Notes under the pieces: generated by a model
The model's input: only the letters and a program-made list of their open reading frames with translations
Database searches by the model: none
What the model was told of the DNA's origin: nothing
Position numbers and translations under genes: made by a program
NCBI GenBank assembly: GCA_947036815.1
Contig: CAMQRS010000012.1
Span: forward strand, 1 to 42,682
Source of the DNA: an uncultured Erysipelotrichaceae bacterium
Lineage (GTDB): Bacteria; Bacillota_I; Bacilli_A; Erysipelotrichales; Erysipelotrichaceae
Reading direction: 5' to 3'
Length of the DNA: 42,682 nt
Shown here: positions 33,282 to 42,593 of the stretch, piece by piece
How the letters are laid out: every line of letters begins with the position of its first letter
Position numbering within the stretch: position 1 is the stretch's first letter

Positions 33282-34973
33282 TTAATTTTTTTCGATGAAT
33301 TTTAATAATTCTTTAGCTGCAATATGAATTCCTGAACGGTTTTCTTTATCCAGTCCTAAATGAGTGAAAATTTCACCAATATATGTTCCGTTTGAATATA
33401 ATGCATCAAACATTTCATCAATGATTGGATCACAAATTTCTTGTTGCTGCATCGGTCCAAATGGATTCGCAAAGTAAGTTGTAGAAATTCCAACTTCTTG
33501 TGTTGTTCCTTTAGCCATACGTTTTCCTTCAATAAAAATAGGTTTTGCTTCATTCACATCTGTAATTTTACGCATTCCTTCAATCGTATCATAGTTATTT
33601 GCATAACAGAATAAGTCAATTTTATGGTTTGACGCAACTACTGAATAAGGTGCAGCAGGTGTAATTACACGTGCATTTGAAGAATCTGGATTAAAGAATA
33701 TTGAACGGTCCATATCACGGTAAGGTGTTCCAGCATCTAGATCATCTAATCGAATAAATGCTCCGATTTCTGTCCCTTGTGCATATGGAACTCCATCTTC
33801 TACATGAACTGTTCCCATATCATCAAATACGATTTCAACATTTTTAATTTCAGCTTTACCTACAGTTTTTAAAGCTTCAATAGATTCAGATTTTCCAGCT
33901 CCAGAATCTCCCATTAGCATGATTCCTTTGCGTTTTCCATCTTTAAGCGTTACATTAATGAATGCACCATGGATTGGCAACCAATTTCTTCTCATCATTA
34001 CACAGTTGTGTAGCGTAAGAGTCATTTTTTTCATGTATCCAAAGTATTCAATACGTTCATCATATGAGATACATCCTACATACATATCTTCTTCTTCATC
34101 ATAGAAGAAATTTGTTTCATTTTTTCCATCTTTACTACCAAACAATACGATTGCATCAGGTTTTTTCTTAACTTCATCTGGTGTAGCTAATTCAAATAAG
34201 TTTGCTAAAGCAGCTCCACTTGACATGAAATCTCTGTGGAAGTATACATTAATTAATAATGCTCCAACTTTTGCTGGATAACAGAAGAATTCATCTGCGT
34301 TTCCTACAAATCCTTCAATCGGATTTTCTTTTACTTCAGTAAACATTCCTGATCTTTTATTTGATTTTGGTTGTAAAATCATTGGTGTTCTAAGCATTAC
34401 TGATTCAATATATAAAATTTCATTTAACAAGCTATATTTTGCTCCTAATTTAGGTGCAGAGTTGAAACATGCAATAGCTGCATTTGTTCCCGCTTGTAAC
34501 TGACGGTATACATTATTTTTTTTCCCTATAATTGATTGTGTTATTTTACGGTAAGTTGAACGAATTGTCGCATTAAAGTTTGAATCTCCTACAACAAATG
34601 GCGTAGTGCTCATTCCACTGAATCTATTAATAGTAACTGAATATCTTTGGTGACATTTCCAGAAATCGTATAATCCACTAGCGAATGCTAATAGTTTATC
34701 TTTATCATTTAAATAATAACTTTCGATTTCCGCTGGTTTTAATACCATTAGTTGACGAAATACTTTTCCTACTTCAACATTTGCTTCTCTAGCTGATTTT
34801 CCATTCACTATCCAGTTATAAAACTCTTTATCTTCTTTATTTAAATATTCTAAATAATTCATTGTAAAGTTACTTAGCGTATTTGAAGACACTAATTCTT
34901 CTAAACTTGTTGGATATGCTAAATCAAAGTTTACTATTGCAATATCATCTGTTAAATATAATTTTTCTTTCAT
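33282..34973 (-). CDS. Phosphoenolpyruvate carboxykinase-like / HprK-type P-loop protein
   Basis: A soluble protein of 563 residues. Its clearest feature is the P-loop GIMLMGDSGAGKSESIEAL (about residue 355), followed by VEIVFDDMGTV, which together match the PEPCK/HPr-kinase superfamily: HprK has G.SG.GKSE and a following Asp pair. The surrounding large protein, with RFSGMSTTPFVVGDSNFN and ARVITPAAPYSV, points to a PEP carboxykinase-like enzyme rather than the ~310-residue HprK. It would interconvert oxaloacetate and PEP with a nucleotide or pyrophosphate. The first ATG is 12 codons earlier, but GAAGGTA precedes MKEKLYL, so I start at 34973. A TATAAT lies about 35 nt upstream. Exact activity is uncertain. 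Confidence 0.6.
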   Translation of the reverse strand: MKEKLYLTDDIAIVNFDLAYPTSLEELVSSNTLSNFTMNYLEYLNKEDKEFYNWIVNGKSAREANVEVGKVFRQLMVLKPAEIESYYLNDKDKLLAFASGLYDFWKCHQRYSVTINRFSGMSTTPFVVGDSNFNATIRSTYRKITQSIIGKKNNVYRQLQAGTNAAIACFNSAPKLGAKYSLLNEILYIESVMLRTPMILQPKSNKRSGMFTEVKENPIEGFVGNADEFFCYPAKVGALLINVYFHRDFMSSGAALANLFELATPDEVKKKPDAIVLFGSKDGKNETNFFYDEEEDMYVGCISYDERIEYFGYMKKMTLTLHNCVMMRRNWLPIHGAFINVTLKDGKRKGIMLMGDSGAGKSESIEALKTVGKAEIKNVEIVFDDMGTVHVEDGVPYAQGTEIGAFIRLDDLDAGTPYRDMDRSIFFNPDSSNARVITPAAPYSVVASNHKIDLFCYANNYDTIEGMRKITDVNEAKPIFIEGKRMAKGTTQEVGISTTYFANPFGPMQQQEICDPIIDEMFDALYSNGTYIGEIFTHLGLDKENRSGIHIAAKELLKFIEKN

Positions 34974-35081
34974 GGTCTTACCTTCTTTCTTTTTTTGTAC
35001 ATGATACATTATACTATATTTTTTTCATTAGTGAAAGTATAAAATGAAATTACTTACATTCGCTTTTTTGAAAAGTTTTCA

Positions 35082-35125
35082 ACGCCGTGTGTTGTCTTTG
35101 AAACAAAGACAGCAAAATAGCGTTA
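35082..35125. other. Strong hairpin between proS and the PEPCK-like gene
   Basis: TGTCTTTG (35094-35101) and CAAAGACA (35105-35112) form a perfect 8-bp stem with a 3-nt loop, enclosed by AACGC/GCGTT (35082-35086 and 35121-35125). There is no good U-tract on the minus strand, so it is not a textbook terminator. It could end proS transcription, stabilise its 3' end, or act in the PEPCK leader. Confidence 0.5.
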
Positions 35126-35137
35126 TTATTTCTTATT

Positions 35138-36832
35138 TTACGCAGCTTTTATATAATTTATTACTTTATTTGCAACTTCTTGTATACTAACTTCTTCTTT
35201 TTGTTGTCCTCTTACATTAAATTCAACAATACCTTCTCCGATTCTTTTACCTACGGTAATACGTAAAGGTATTCCTATTAACTCCATATCCTTGAACTTA
35301 ACTCCTACACGTTCATCTCTATCGTCTAGAAGTACATCCACACCTTGTGCTTTAAGTTCATCATATAATTCATTCGCTTTGCTTACTTGTAACTCATCTT
35401 TTAATTGAACTATCACAATACCTACACTATATGGTGCTACACTAATTGGCCATGCAATCCCATTTTCGTCATTATGTTGCTCTACAATACTTGCCATACA
35501 TCTTTCTAATCCGAATCCATAACATCCCATCATTGCTGGATGTAATTTTTGTTCCTTGTCTAAGAATTGTAGTCCTAAACTTTGTGCATATTTAGTTCCT
35601 AACTTAAAGGTATTTCCAACTTCAATTCCTTTTTGGAATTCTAATGTTTGTTGACAATTTGGACAAACATCTCCTTCTTGAACTTGTGCAATATCTGCGC
35701 ATGTAGTAACTTCGAAATCACTTAGATTTACATTTTTTATATGGAAATCACTCTCATTTGCACCGACAATGAAGTTTTTCATTTTACTTACTTCACTATC
35801 CATAATAATTGGACAATCAATACCTACTGGTCCTGCAAAACCTACTTTAGCATGAGTTACTTTTTCCACTGTATCAAAACTAGCTAGTTCTAATTCATTT
35901 GCTTCTAATAACTTCAATACTTTAGTTTCATTCAATTCTCTATTTCCTTTTAATAGGAATGCGTATGGTTTCCCATCTACTTCATAAATTAATGTTTTAA
36001 CAAAGTTATTCACATCACTATTAAAGAAGGCTGCAACTTCATCCATTGTTTTCGCATTTGGTGTAGCTACTTTTTCTTTTTCTAAAAGTTTTGCTTCATC
36101 CATTACGCTTTGATCAATTACGGGTGTAATTTCTAAATTACTTGCATAATCACATGAACTACAAGTAACAACCACATCTTCTCCAATTGGAGAAATTGCT
36201 TGGAATTCTTCACTTAAACTTCCACCCATCGCTCCTGTATCTGCTTTCACAATCTTATACGTTAATGCACAACGACCCATAATCACTTTATATGCATTAA
36301 ACATTTTCATATATGATTCATGTAATCCCGCTTCATCTGTATCGAAAGAATAAGCATCTTTCATAATGAATTCACGAACTCTAATCAATCCATAACGCGG
36401 ACGTGTTTCATCTCTAAATTTAGTTTGTATTTGGTATAAATTATATGGAAAATCTTTATATGACTTACCATTCATCATGGCAGCCATTGTAAATAATTCT
36501 TCATGCGTAGGCCCTAATACATAATTTTTTTGGTAACGATCTTTCAATGAGAACATATTTGATCCGAATGCTTCACGTCTTCCACTCTTCACATACACTT
36601 CTTCTGGTATCATTGCAGGCATTAATAATTCTTGTGCCCCAGTACGATCCATTTCTTCTCTAACAATGTTTTCTATCTTATGTAAGACTCTTTTTCCCAT
36701 TGGCATAATCATATAAATACCACTACAACTTTTCTTAATCATTCCTGCACGTACTAATAAATTACCACTTGTGCTATCTTCATCTTTTGAATTTTCTCTT
36801 ATTGTATAAAAGAAACTATTTTTTAATTTCAT
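35138..36832 (-). CDS. proS: Prolyl-tRNA synthetase
   Basis: A class IIa aminoacyl-tRNA synthetase of 564 residues, bacterial ProS type with the editing insertion. Motif 1 region VREEMDRTGAQELLMPAMIP, motif 2 TKFRDETRPRYGLIRVREF, the YbaK-like editing domain about 225-400 (FLLKGNRELNETKVLKLL, GPVGIDCPIIMDSEV), motif 3 MGCYGFGLERCMASIVEQ, and the C-terminal anticodon-binding domain (YDELKAQGVDVLLDDRDERV). It lies 9 nt downstream of a U32 tRNA-hydroxylation gene in the same operon, grouping tRNA functions. Confidence 0.97.
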   Translation of the reverse strand: MKLKNSFFYTIRENSKDEDSTSGNLLVRAGMIKKSCSGIYMIMPMGKRVLHKIENIVREEMDRTGAQELLMPAMIPEEVYVKSGRREAFGSNMFSLKDRYQKNYVLGPTHEELFTMAAMMNGKSYKDFPYNLYQIQTKFRDETRPRYGLIRVREFIMKDAYSFDTDEAGLHESYMKMFNAYKVIMGRCALTYKIVKADTGAMGGSLSEEFQAISPIGEDVVVTCSSCDYASNLEITPVIDQSVMDEAKLLEKEKVATPNAKTMDEVAAFFNSDVNNFVKTLIYEVDGKPYAFLLKGNRELNETKVLKLLEANELELASFDTVEKVTHAKVGFAGPVGIDCPIIMDSEVSKMKNFIVGANESDFHIKNVNLSDFEVTTCADIAQVQEGDVCPNCQQTLEFQKGIEVGNTFKLGTKYAQSLGLQFLDKEQKLHPAMMGCYGFGLERCMASIVEQHNDENGIAWPISVAPYSVGIVIVQLKDELQVSKANELYDELKAQGVDVLLDDRDERVGVKFKDMELIGIPLRITVGKRIGEGIVEFNVRGQQKEEVSIQEVANKVINYIKAA

Positions 36833-36841
36833 ATTTTTCTC

Positions 36842-38065
36842 CTAGTATACGTTCTCTTTATTTATCATGACTTTACGTATCATATCATGTTTACTAACTT
36901 CAACATCTAGTGTTGTATATATCACTTGCATTGGTGTTTTTGCTACTTCTAACACTTCATTATCCTGCGTATATAAGGTATTCATCATAAACTTTTGATT
37001 TTGTTTATGCGGTCCAAATGCTTCACACTGAATATTTGCAGTAAAATTATTTCTTACCTCTAAGGTAGCCACTTTTGTTTCCTTATTATAGTCCAATACA
37101 TATGCAATAAACTCTTGAGATACACCTGAGCCATTCACTCCATATAGATGAGCACTACTCTTAGGCATTCCATCATAGAATCCAATTGCTGTTCTTCTGT
37201 TTTCTGCTTTTGTTAATTCTTGTTTATAGGTAGCCATCAATTCTGGACTAATTTTTTTCGTCTCATAATAAGCATCTATACATTTACGATAAGTCCCTAT
37301 CACTGTTGCGATATAGTATTGAGATTTCATTCTACCTTCTATTTTCAAACTTGCTACTTGAGCATCAATAAGTGCTGGTATATATTCTATTGCACATAGA
37401 TCTTTACTACTCATTGAAAATAGTTGATCCTCTTTATGCAAGGGATTTCCATCTTCATATAATCGATATTTCCATCTACAACTTTGGGCACATCCACCAC
37501 GATTTGCATCACGTGTTGTCATGTTGTTACTTAATGTACATCTTCCTGAATAGGAAATACACATTCCACCATGAATAAATGCTTCTATTGGTACTTTCGA
37601 ATGTTTGGTTGTTTCTACAATATCTTTTAAACTACATTCTCTTGCTAATACCACACGATCCATTCCCATACTTTTCCAAAATGATACTACACTACTATTG
37701 GTTGAAGAATGTTGTGTAGACACATGTACTTCTAATTTTGGTGCAACGCGTTTCGCAAATTTCATTATCGCAAAACTGGCAACTATCACAGCCGTTACTC
37801 CCGCTTCTTCTAATTGTTTTAAATATTCTTCTAATCCTTCAAAATCTTCTTCATGAGGCAACATATTTATCGTGACATGAATATGTGCTTCATATTCATT
37901 CGCAAATTGTACCGCTTCTTTTATTTGTTCAATCCCAAAATTACTTGCTCTACTTCTTAATGAGAACTTTTTACCACCGATATACACAGCATCTGCACCA
38001 TATCGTATCGCTAATTTTAATCGTTCTAAATCACCTGCTGGTGCTAATAATTCTATTTTTTTCAT
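36842..38065 (-). CDS. Peptidase U32-family tRNA hydroxylation protein (TrhP2/YrrO-like)
   Basis: A 407-residue U32 protein: ELLAPAGDLERLKLAIRYGA with VYIGGKKFSLRSRASNF, VSTQHSSTNSSVV, the signature EAFIHGGMCISYSGRCTLSN with iron-sulfur Cys, GGCAQSCRWKY, and KSQYYIATVIGTYRKCID. Homologues are required for 5-hydroxyuridine at the tRNA wobble position (TrhP/YrrN-YrrO in Bacillus; TrhP in E. coli) and are not proven proteases. It follows a shorter U32 homologue with a 1-nt stop/start overlap and precedes proS, so a paired-subunit enzyme with tRNA context is likely. Confidence 0.9.
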   Translation of the reverse strand: MKKIELLAPAGDLERLKLAIRYGADAVYIGGKKFSLRSRASNFGIEQIKEAVQFANEYEAHIHVTINMLPHEEDFEGLEEYLKQLEEAGVTAVIVASFAIMKFAKRVAPKLEVHVSTQHSSTNSSVVSFWKSMGMDRVVLARECSLKDIVETTKHSKVPIEAFIHGGMCISYSGRCTLSNNMTTRDANRGGCAQSCRWKYRLYEDGNPLHKEDQLFSMSSKDLCAIEYIPALIDAQVASLKIEGRMKSQYYIATVIGTYRKCIDAYYETKKISPELMATYKQELTKAENRRTAIGFYDGMPKSSAHLYGVNGSGVSQEFIAYVLDYNKETKVATLEVRNNFTANIQCEAFGPHKQNQKFMMNTLYTQDNEVLEVAKTPMQVIYTTLDVEVSKHDMIRKVMINKENVY

Positions 38066-38964
38066 TATTTTAATAACCCCGTTTTCTTATACAAGAAACC
38101 TTTCGTTATCATTTGAGTAGGATAGTTAAGTTGGTACGCTTGATAATACTCTCTACCCCTAACGGGATTTTCTAGTATCAATCTATAATCCTCTATCGTC
38201 TGACATATTTCATTTATATTCATAAATATACATTCTATTTTAAAGTTATGTATATTGGCATTCACTAATAGATCTATTTCTTCGAAACTACACATACTAA
38301 ATCCTGTAAAAATATGAGTTCCTTGTTCATCTTCGATGATCGGCATATGCTCCTCCCGATTTTCTTCTTTCAAATATAAATTTGTTTGGTTAAACAAATC
38401 TTTATCTTCTTCAATGAATTGCATATAATTACTTAATAATTTACGTTTAGAATGCATCATATTCAAACGTCCATGAATGATTACTTCTAACTCTCCATTA
38501 ATTTTACATCCTATTTTTTGCATATCCTCTAAGGGTATTTCCTTGGAAATAGTAGCCATTTTTATACCTAAATCTAAGTAAACTTGTAAGTCGTATGAAT
38601 TTGTCAATATAGTTTCAGGATTATAAATTAATACACCTTCTATGTTTATATTTTTAGCTTCTTGATAGACTCCCATATCTGTATAATATATACCATCTAC
38701 TTTTACTTCTTTCAGCATTTGTAAATGAAACTTAAGTTGAGTTATTTCTTCTTCAATAAAAAAACGATTCACTAATACATATACTTGTAGATCGTTATCT
38801 TTCCCTATTTGTATTGCTTTTTTTAATTCACATCCCGTAAAATAGCTAGTGCTTCTTACACTAAAAAAATCACTACCTAAAATAATACTAGTAGCTCCTG
38901 CTTTTTTTACTTTTATAATATCCTCTATTTGATAAATAGAAACAATAATATTTTCCATAGTCAC
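38065..38964 (-). CDS. Short U32-family protein (TrhP1/YrrN-like partner)
   Basis: A 299-residue homologue of the N-terminal part of U32 proteins: VKKAGATSIILGSDFFSVRS, TGCELKKAIQIGKDNDLQVYV, VKVDGIYYTDMGVYQE, ATISKEIPLEDMQ, and ELEVIIHGRLNMMHSKRKLL in place of the Cys-bearing signature of its partner. It lacks the full iron-sulfur Cys set, as the YrrN-type partner does. It is the first gene of the operon, with a well-formed promoter at 39009-39037 and SD AGAGGTGA before the ATG. Confidence 0.85.
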   Translation of the reverse strand: MTMENIIVSIYQIEDIIKVKKAGATSIILGSDFFSVRSTSYFTGCELKKAIQIGKDNDLQVYVLVNRFFIEEEITQLKFHLQMLKEVKVDGIYYTDMGVYQEAKNINIEGVLIYNPETILTNSYDLQVYLDLGIKMATISKEIPLEDMQKIGCKINGELEVIIHGRLNMMHSKRKLLSNYMQFIEEDKDLFNQTNLYLKEENREEHMPIIEDEQGTHIFTGFSMCSFEEIDLLVNANIHNFKIECIFMNINEICQTIEDYRLILENPVRGREYYQAYQLNYPTQMITKGFLYKKTGLLK

Positions 38965-39008
38965 CTCTAACTTGTATATTATAGCCTATTTGTATTACTA
39001 ATTCCATC

Positions 39009-39037
39009 ATTATACTAGATTTATACACTTAATTCAA
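39009..39037 (-). promoter_or_regulatory. Sigma-A-type promoter of the U32-proS operon
   Basis: TTGAAT (39032-39037) and perfect TATAAT (39009-39014) on the minus strand, 17-bp spacer. It lies immediately beyond the terminator of the HAD gene. Confidence 0.75.
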
Positions 39038-39039
39038 TC

Positions 39040-39063
39040 AAAAAGAAGGGCATTAACCCTTCT
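39040..39063 (-). terminator. Rho-independent terminator of the HAD gene
   Basis: AGAAGGG-N6-CCCTTCT (39044-39050 with 39057-39063) followed by a U-run on the minus strand. The HAD stop codon lies partly in the loop. Confidence 0.88.
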
Positions 39064-39763
39064 CACTAGTTTCTACAATATGTATGATTATTTCTTTTAA
39101 TTCTTCTTCTGTAGTTGCCATCAAAGAGACTCCTTGATGATGTTGATATCCTCTTCTATTTAAGTAAATACTCTTCCATCCTGCTCCATTCGCTCCGAGT
39201 ACGTCATTTTCATAACTATCTCCGATATAATACGTATTTTCTTTCTGTATATCAAGTTGATTCTCACAGATTTCAAACAATCTTTTATCTGGTTTATTGA
39301 TTCCGTATCTTCCTGAAATAAATATATTTTCTTTTGGCATATATTGTATTAGTTTCAACGCATTCACTTTTGATTGTTGGTGCTCTAATGGCCCATTCGT
39401 GATAACACCAATCAAACTATTGTGTTCCTTCAAATAAACGAGTATTTCATGTAGCGTATCAGATAGCTTAATTTGCTTTTGATACTTTGCATACTGTTGC
39501 TGTACTGCTAGCGCTTTGCCTGCAGCTAAATTAATTCCTTCATCTAAAAATGCTTTCTGTATTCGATAAACCCCAGATTCTTCCACACTCATTAGTCCTT
39601 TTGATACTTGTCCAAAGACTTCTTCACTATATGCCCTACTACGAATAAATAGTTCTTCTGTGTTAATGTCATACATCTTATCTAGCCCCACTGTTTGGTA
39701 GGCCTCTAGAAATGGTGTAATTTGATTATATAACGTATCATCTACATCAAATATAAAATTCAT
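39053..39763 (-). CDS. HAD-family phosphatase (YjjG/Gph-like)
   Basis: A 236-residue HAD hydrolase: motif I FIFDVDDTLYNQ (Asp6 nucleophile), helical C1 cap (about 15-95), motif II GVITNGPLEHQQSKVNAL, motif III Lys in GINKPDKRLFE, motif IV YIGDSYENDVLGANGAGWKS. The closest general group is the YjjG/PynA nucleotidases and haloacid-dehalogenase-like phosphatases of subfamily IA; the substrate is undetermined. It is a single-gene unit between the UPF0210 terminator and the U32 operon promoter. Confidence 0.9.
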   Translation of the reverse strand: MNFIFDVDDTLYNQITPFLEAYQTVGLDKMYDINTEELFIRSRAYSEEVFGQVSKGLMSVEESGVYRIQKAFLDEGINLAAGKALAVQQQYAKYQKQIKLSDTLHEILVYLKEHNSLIGVITNGPLEHQQSKVNALKLIQYMPKENIFISGRYGINKPDKRLFEICENQLDIQKENTYYIGDSYENDVLGANGAGWKSIYLNRRGYQHHQGVSLMATTEEELKEIIIHIVETSEKG

Positions 39764-39792
39764 AATCTCACATCCTTTGCTACCATTATAAT

Positions 39793-39816
39793 AAAAAAAA
39801 CTATCTTTCGATAGTT
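39793..39816 (-). terminator. Rho-independent terminator of the ACT-UPF0210 operon
   Basis: AACTATC-GAAA-GATAGTTTTTTTT on the minus strand: a 7-bp stem (39799-39805 with 39810-39816), GAAA tetraloop and U-tract, overlapping the stop codon. Confidence 0.93.
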
Positions 39817-41173
39817 AATTTTTTAAACTTTGTAGAGGAGCTGGTATTTTACCACCACGTTTAATCATTACTTCACATGAAGTTTGATTGATTTTCATTA
39901 CTGGACCACTTCCTAATAATCCACCAAATTCTAATTCATCTCCTACATTATATCCAATTGCTGGAATTGCACGTACTGCCGTAGTTTTAGAGTTTACCAT
40001 CCCTATTGCTGCTTCATCTGCGATAATTCCAGAAATTACTTCCGCTGTTGTTTCTCCAGGTAAGACAACCATGTCTAACCCTACAGAACAAACTGCAGTC
40101 ATTGCTTCTAATTTTTCTAATGTAAGAATTCCTTTTCTTACTGCATTAATCATTCCCGCATCTTCTGATACCGGTATAAATGCACCAGATAGTCCTCCTA
40201 CTGAATTACTTGCCATAACTCCACCTTTTTTAACGGCATCATTAAGCATTGCTAAACAAGCGGTAGTTCCATATGCACCACAAGTTTCTAATCCCATTTC
40301 TTCTAATATGTATGCAACACTATCCCCAATAGCTGGTGTTGGTGCTAAACTTAAGTCTACAATTCCAAAAGGAACTCCTAAACGCTCAGAAGCTAATGCT
40401 CCTACCATTTGTCCCATTCTTGTAATTTTAAACGCTGTTTTTTTAATAATATCTGCTAATTCATTCATTTTTAAATCTTTAGGTGCTTTCGCTAATGCTG
40501 CTCTCACAACTCCAGGCCCACTTACTCCTACATTCAATACTACATCTGCTTCTCCCACACCATGGAATGCTCCCGCCATGAACGGGTTATCTTCTGGTGC
40601 ATTACAGAACACTACTAATTTAGCAGCTCCTAAACAGTTGTTGTCTTTTGTTAATTCTGCTGCTTCTCTTACAATATGTCCCATTGTAGCAACTGCATCC
40701 ATATTAATTCCAGCTTTTGTTGATCCAATATTTACTGATGCACAAACATGTTCCGTTTGAGCTAGTGCTTGTGGAATCGCATGAATTAATGCTTCATCTC
40801 CTGCTGAGAATCCTTTTTGTACTAAGGCACTGAATCCACCAATGAAGTTAACACCTACCGTTTTTGCACAACGTTCTAGTGCTAATGCATATTTAACTGG
40901 ATCTCCTCCACTTACTGCAACTAACATCGCAATAGGAGTGACAGAAATACGTTTATTAATAATTGGTATTCCATATTCTTTTTCAATTTGTTCTCCAACT
41001 TTTACTAAATCTTTAGCTTTAGTAGTAATTTTTTGATATACCTTCTCACAAGACTTATCAATATCACTATCGGCACAATCCAATAAAGAAATACCCATTG
41101 TAATTGTTCTTACATCTAAGTGTTCCTCATTAATCATTTTAATTGTTTCTAATATATTATCTGTATTTAACAT
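39815..41173 (-). CDS. UPF0210/DUF711 family protein
   Basis: A 452-residue member of the widely conserved DUF711 (PFL-family) proteins: [20 protein letters not shown] at the start, [71 protein letters not shown], and [20 protein letters not shown]. Function unknown. Homologues are often paired with an ACT-domain protein as here, hinting at amino-acid-responsive control. The longer ORF start at 41218 would overlap the ACT gene; AAGGAG lies 6 nt before the ATG at 41173, 10 nt after the ACT stop, so I choose that start. Confidence 0.92.
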   Translation of the reverse strand: MLNTDNILETIKMINEEHLDVRTITMGISLLDCADSDIDKSCEKVYQKITTKAKDLVKVGEQIEKEYGIPIINKRISVTPIAMLVAVSGGDPVKYALALERCAKTVGVNFIGGFSALVQKGFSAGDEALIHAIPQALAQTEHVCASVNIGSTKAGINMDAVATMGHIVREAAELTKDNNCLGAAKLVVFCNAPEDNPFMAGAFHGVGEADVVLNVGVSGPGVVRAALAKAPKDLKMNELADIIKKTAFKITRMGQMVGALASERLGVPFGIVDLSLAPTPAIGDSVAYILEEMGLETCGAYGTTACLAMLNDAVKKGGVMASNSVGGLSGAFIPVSEDAGMINAVRKGILTLEKLEAMTAVCSVGLDMVVLPGETTAEVISGIIADEAAIGMVNSKTTAVRAIPAIGYNVGDELEFGGLLGSGPVMKINQTSCEVMIKRGGKIPAPLQSLKN

Positions 41174-41183
41174 GACGTTCTCC

Positions 41184-41453
41184 TTATATTGTATGCATTG
41201 ATTTGAAGATATCTTCATGCATCACATGAATCTCCATTCCTAATTCTTTTGCATAATCTTGCATTTCATCAACAAAAGAAGTGAATTCCACTTTTAATTT
41301 ATCTATTTCAATTAACATAATCATACAAAACATATCTTGTAAGATTGATTGGTTAACATCTACTACATTTGCATTTGCCTCAGCACACTTTGCACTGACT
41401 TTGGCAAGGATCCCTACACCATCTTTACCTACTACACTTAATACTGCTCTCAT
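41184..41453 (-). CDS. ACT-domain protein, UPF0237 family
   Basis: An 89-residue single ACT domain: [40 protein letters not shown], then MIVEI-like MLIEIDKLK. Family members are small amino-acid-binding regulators related to GcvR. It is the first gene of the two-gene operon with the UPF0210 protein. SD TAAGGAGG lies 7 nt before the ATG. The promoter upstream carries two palindromes, so the pair is probably regulated by a transcription factor. Confidence 0.93.
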   Translation of the reverse strand: MRAVLSVVGKDGVGILAKVSAKCAEANANVVDVNQSILQDMFCMIMLIEIDKLKVEFTSFVDEMQDYAKELGMEIHVMHEDIFKSMHTI

Positions 41454-41479
41454 ATAAACATCCTCCTTACTGTGGTTAA

Positions 41480-41508
41480 ATTATAGCTTGAAACTGTTTC
41501 AAAATCAA
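41480..41508 (-). promoter_or_regulatory. Promoter of the ACT-UPF0210 operon
   Basis: TTGATT (41503-41508), 17-bp spacer and perfect TATAAT (41480-41485) on the minus strand. Almost the whole spacer is a palindrome (see next entry). Confidence 0.82.
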
Positions 41509-41524
41509 TATGAAAGACGTTTCA
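41488..41524. promoter_or_regulatory. Two palindromic operator candidates
   Basis: TTGAAACTGTTTCAA (41488-41502), a perfect 7-bp inverted repeat around one base, fills the promoter spacer. TGAAAGACGTTTCA (41511-41524) with TGAAA/TTTCA arms lies just upstream of the -35. The shared TGAAA(C)...(G)TTTCA halves suggest tandem sites for one dimeric repressor, such as a LacI- or GntR-type protein; none is encoded nearby. Confidence 0.65.
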
Positions 41525-41564
41525 ATTAAAAAACACTTTAAAACTTAATGTCTTAAAGTGTTAA
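41525..41564 (-). terminator. Rho-independent terminator of manA
   Basis: AACACTTTAA pairs with TTAAAGTGTT (41532-41541 with 41553-41562), followed by a U-run on the minus strand, just past the manA stop. Confidence 0.88.
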
Positions 41565-41570
41565 TTTTTA

Positions 41571-42530
41571 TTAGATTCTTGATAAAATAAATGCTGTTTT
41601 TCCACGTACTGTGAATTCTCCAGATCCAGCGGCAAAGAAAACACTATCTCCTTTTTTGTATGTTACGCTTTCATTTCCACATGTAACATCCCCTGTTCCT
41701 TCTAACATAATAATAGATTGGAAACTTTCATCTCCTACACATAATGTAATTTCATTTTCCACTTCATATTTATCACATGTAAAGTATTGAGAAGTCGCTA
41801 AATTTTCTAACGTGTTGTCTTCTAGTTTAATCGCTTGACCTTTTGTATCTTCAGTAGATACAGGTGTTAACGTAGATACTTCCACTGCTTTATCGATATG
41901 TAATTCACGAGGGTTTCCGTCCACTCCCACTCTACCAAAGTCATATACACGATATGTAGTGTTTGAATTTTGTTGAACCTCACAAATGATGATACCTTCA
42001 CCAAGTGCGTGAATCGTTCCTGCTTCAATAAAGAAACAATCTCCTTTTTTTACTTCTACTTTATTTAATACATCTAAGAATGTATTGTTTTCCACTCTTG
42101 TTCTATATTCTTCTTTGGTAATTTCTTTATTTACTCCATAGTATAAGAATGATCCTGGTTCTGCATCTAATACATACCACATTTCATTTTTCCCAAATTC
42201 TTTTTCTACACGCAATGCATATTCATCATCAGGATGTACTTGAATCGATAATGCTTGTTTAGCATCTATAAATTTAATTAAAATTGGAAAGTTTTGAAAA
42301 TGTTGAGCATTACTACCCCAAACTTTTTTTCCACTATCTTCTAAGTATTGAGTAAATGATACCCCTTTTAAATTTCCGTTATCTATTATACTTGCTCCCG
42401 CACTATGATTAGACAATTCCCAACTTTCTGCAATTATGTCATATTCACATTCTTTTTCATATTCAGTTCTTAGTCTCGTTCCACCCCATAAGTAATCTTT
42501 AAAGGCTGGTTTTAATTTTAACATGTTCAT
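41571..42530 (-). CDS. manA: Mannose-6-phosphate isomerase, class I
   Basis: A zinc enzyme interconverting mannose-6-phosphate and fructose-6-phosphate. The 319 residues match the short Firmicutes ManA/Pmi: KDYLWGGTRLRTEYEK, ESWELSNHSAGAS, FPILIKFIDAKQALSIQVHP with the metal His, DDEYALRVEKEFGKNEMWYVL, FFIEAGTIHALGEGI, ICEVQQNSNTTYRVYDFGRV, and a C-terminal cupin strand region. SD AGGAGGATA precedes the ATG. It stands downstream of a gene cut by the window edge, separated by a terminator. Confidence 0.95.
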   Translation of the reverse strand: MNMLKLKPAFKDYLWGGTRLRTEYEKECEYDIIAESWELSNHSAGASIIDNGNLKGVSFTQYLEDSGKKVWGSNAQHFQNFPILIKFIDAKQALSIQVHPDDEYALRVEKEFGKNEMWYVLDAEPGSFLYYGVNKEITKEEYRTRVENNTFLDVLNKVEVKKGDCFFIEAGTIHALGEGIIICEVQQNSNTTYRVYDFGRVGVDGNPRELHIDKAVEVSTLTPVSTEDTKGQAIKLEDNTLENLATSQYFTCDKYEVENEITLCVGDESFQSIIMLEGTGDVTCGNESVTYKKGDSVFFAAGSGEFTVRGKTAFILSRI

Positions 42531-42593
42531 TATAAATATCCTCCTCGTCTTTTATATTTTATCATATATTTAGATAAAACATATATTACATTT

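Noticed and set aside
39888-40760. Long plus-strand ORF (290 codons) opposite the UPF0210 gene
   Set aside because: It lies antisense to a well-conserved gene, its composition (Pro/Ala/Ser/Thr-rich) is what the reverse complement of that gene's codons gives, and it has no ribosome binding site.
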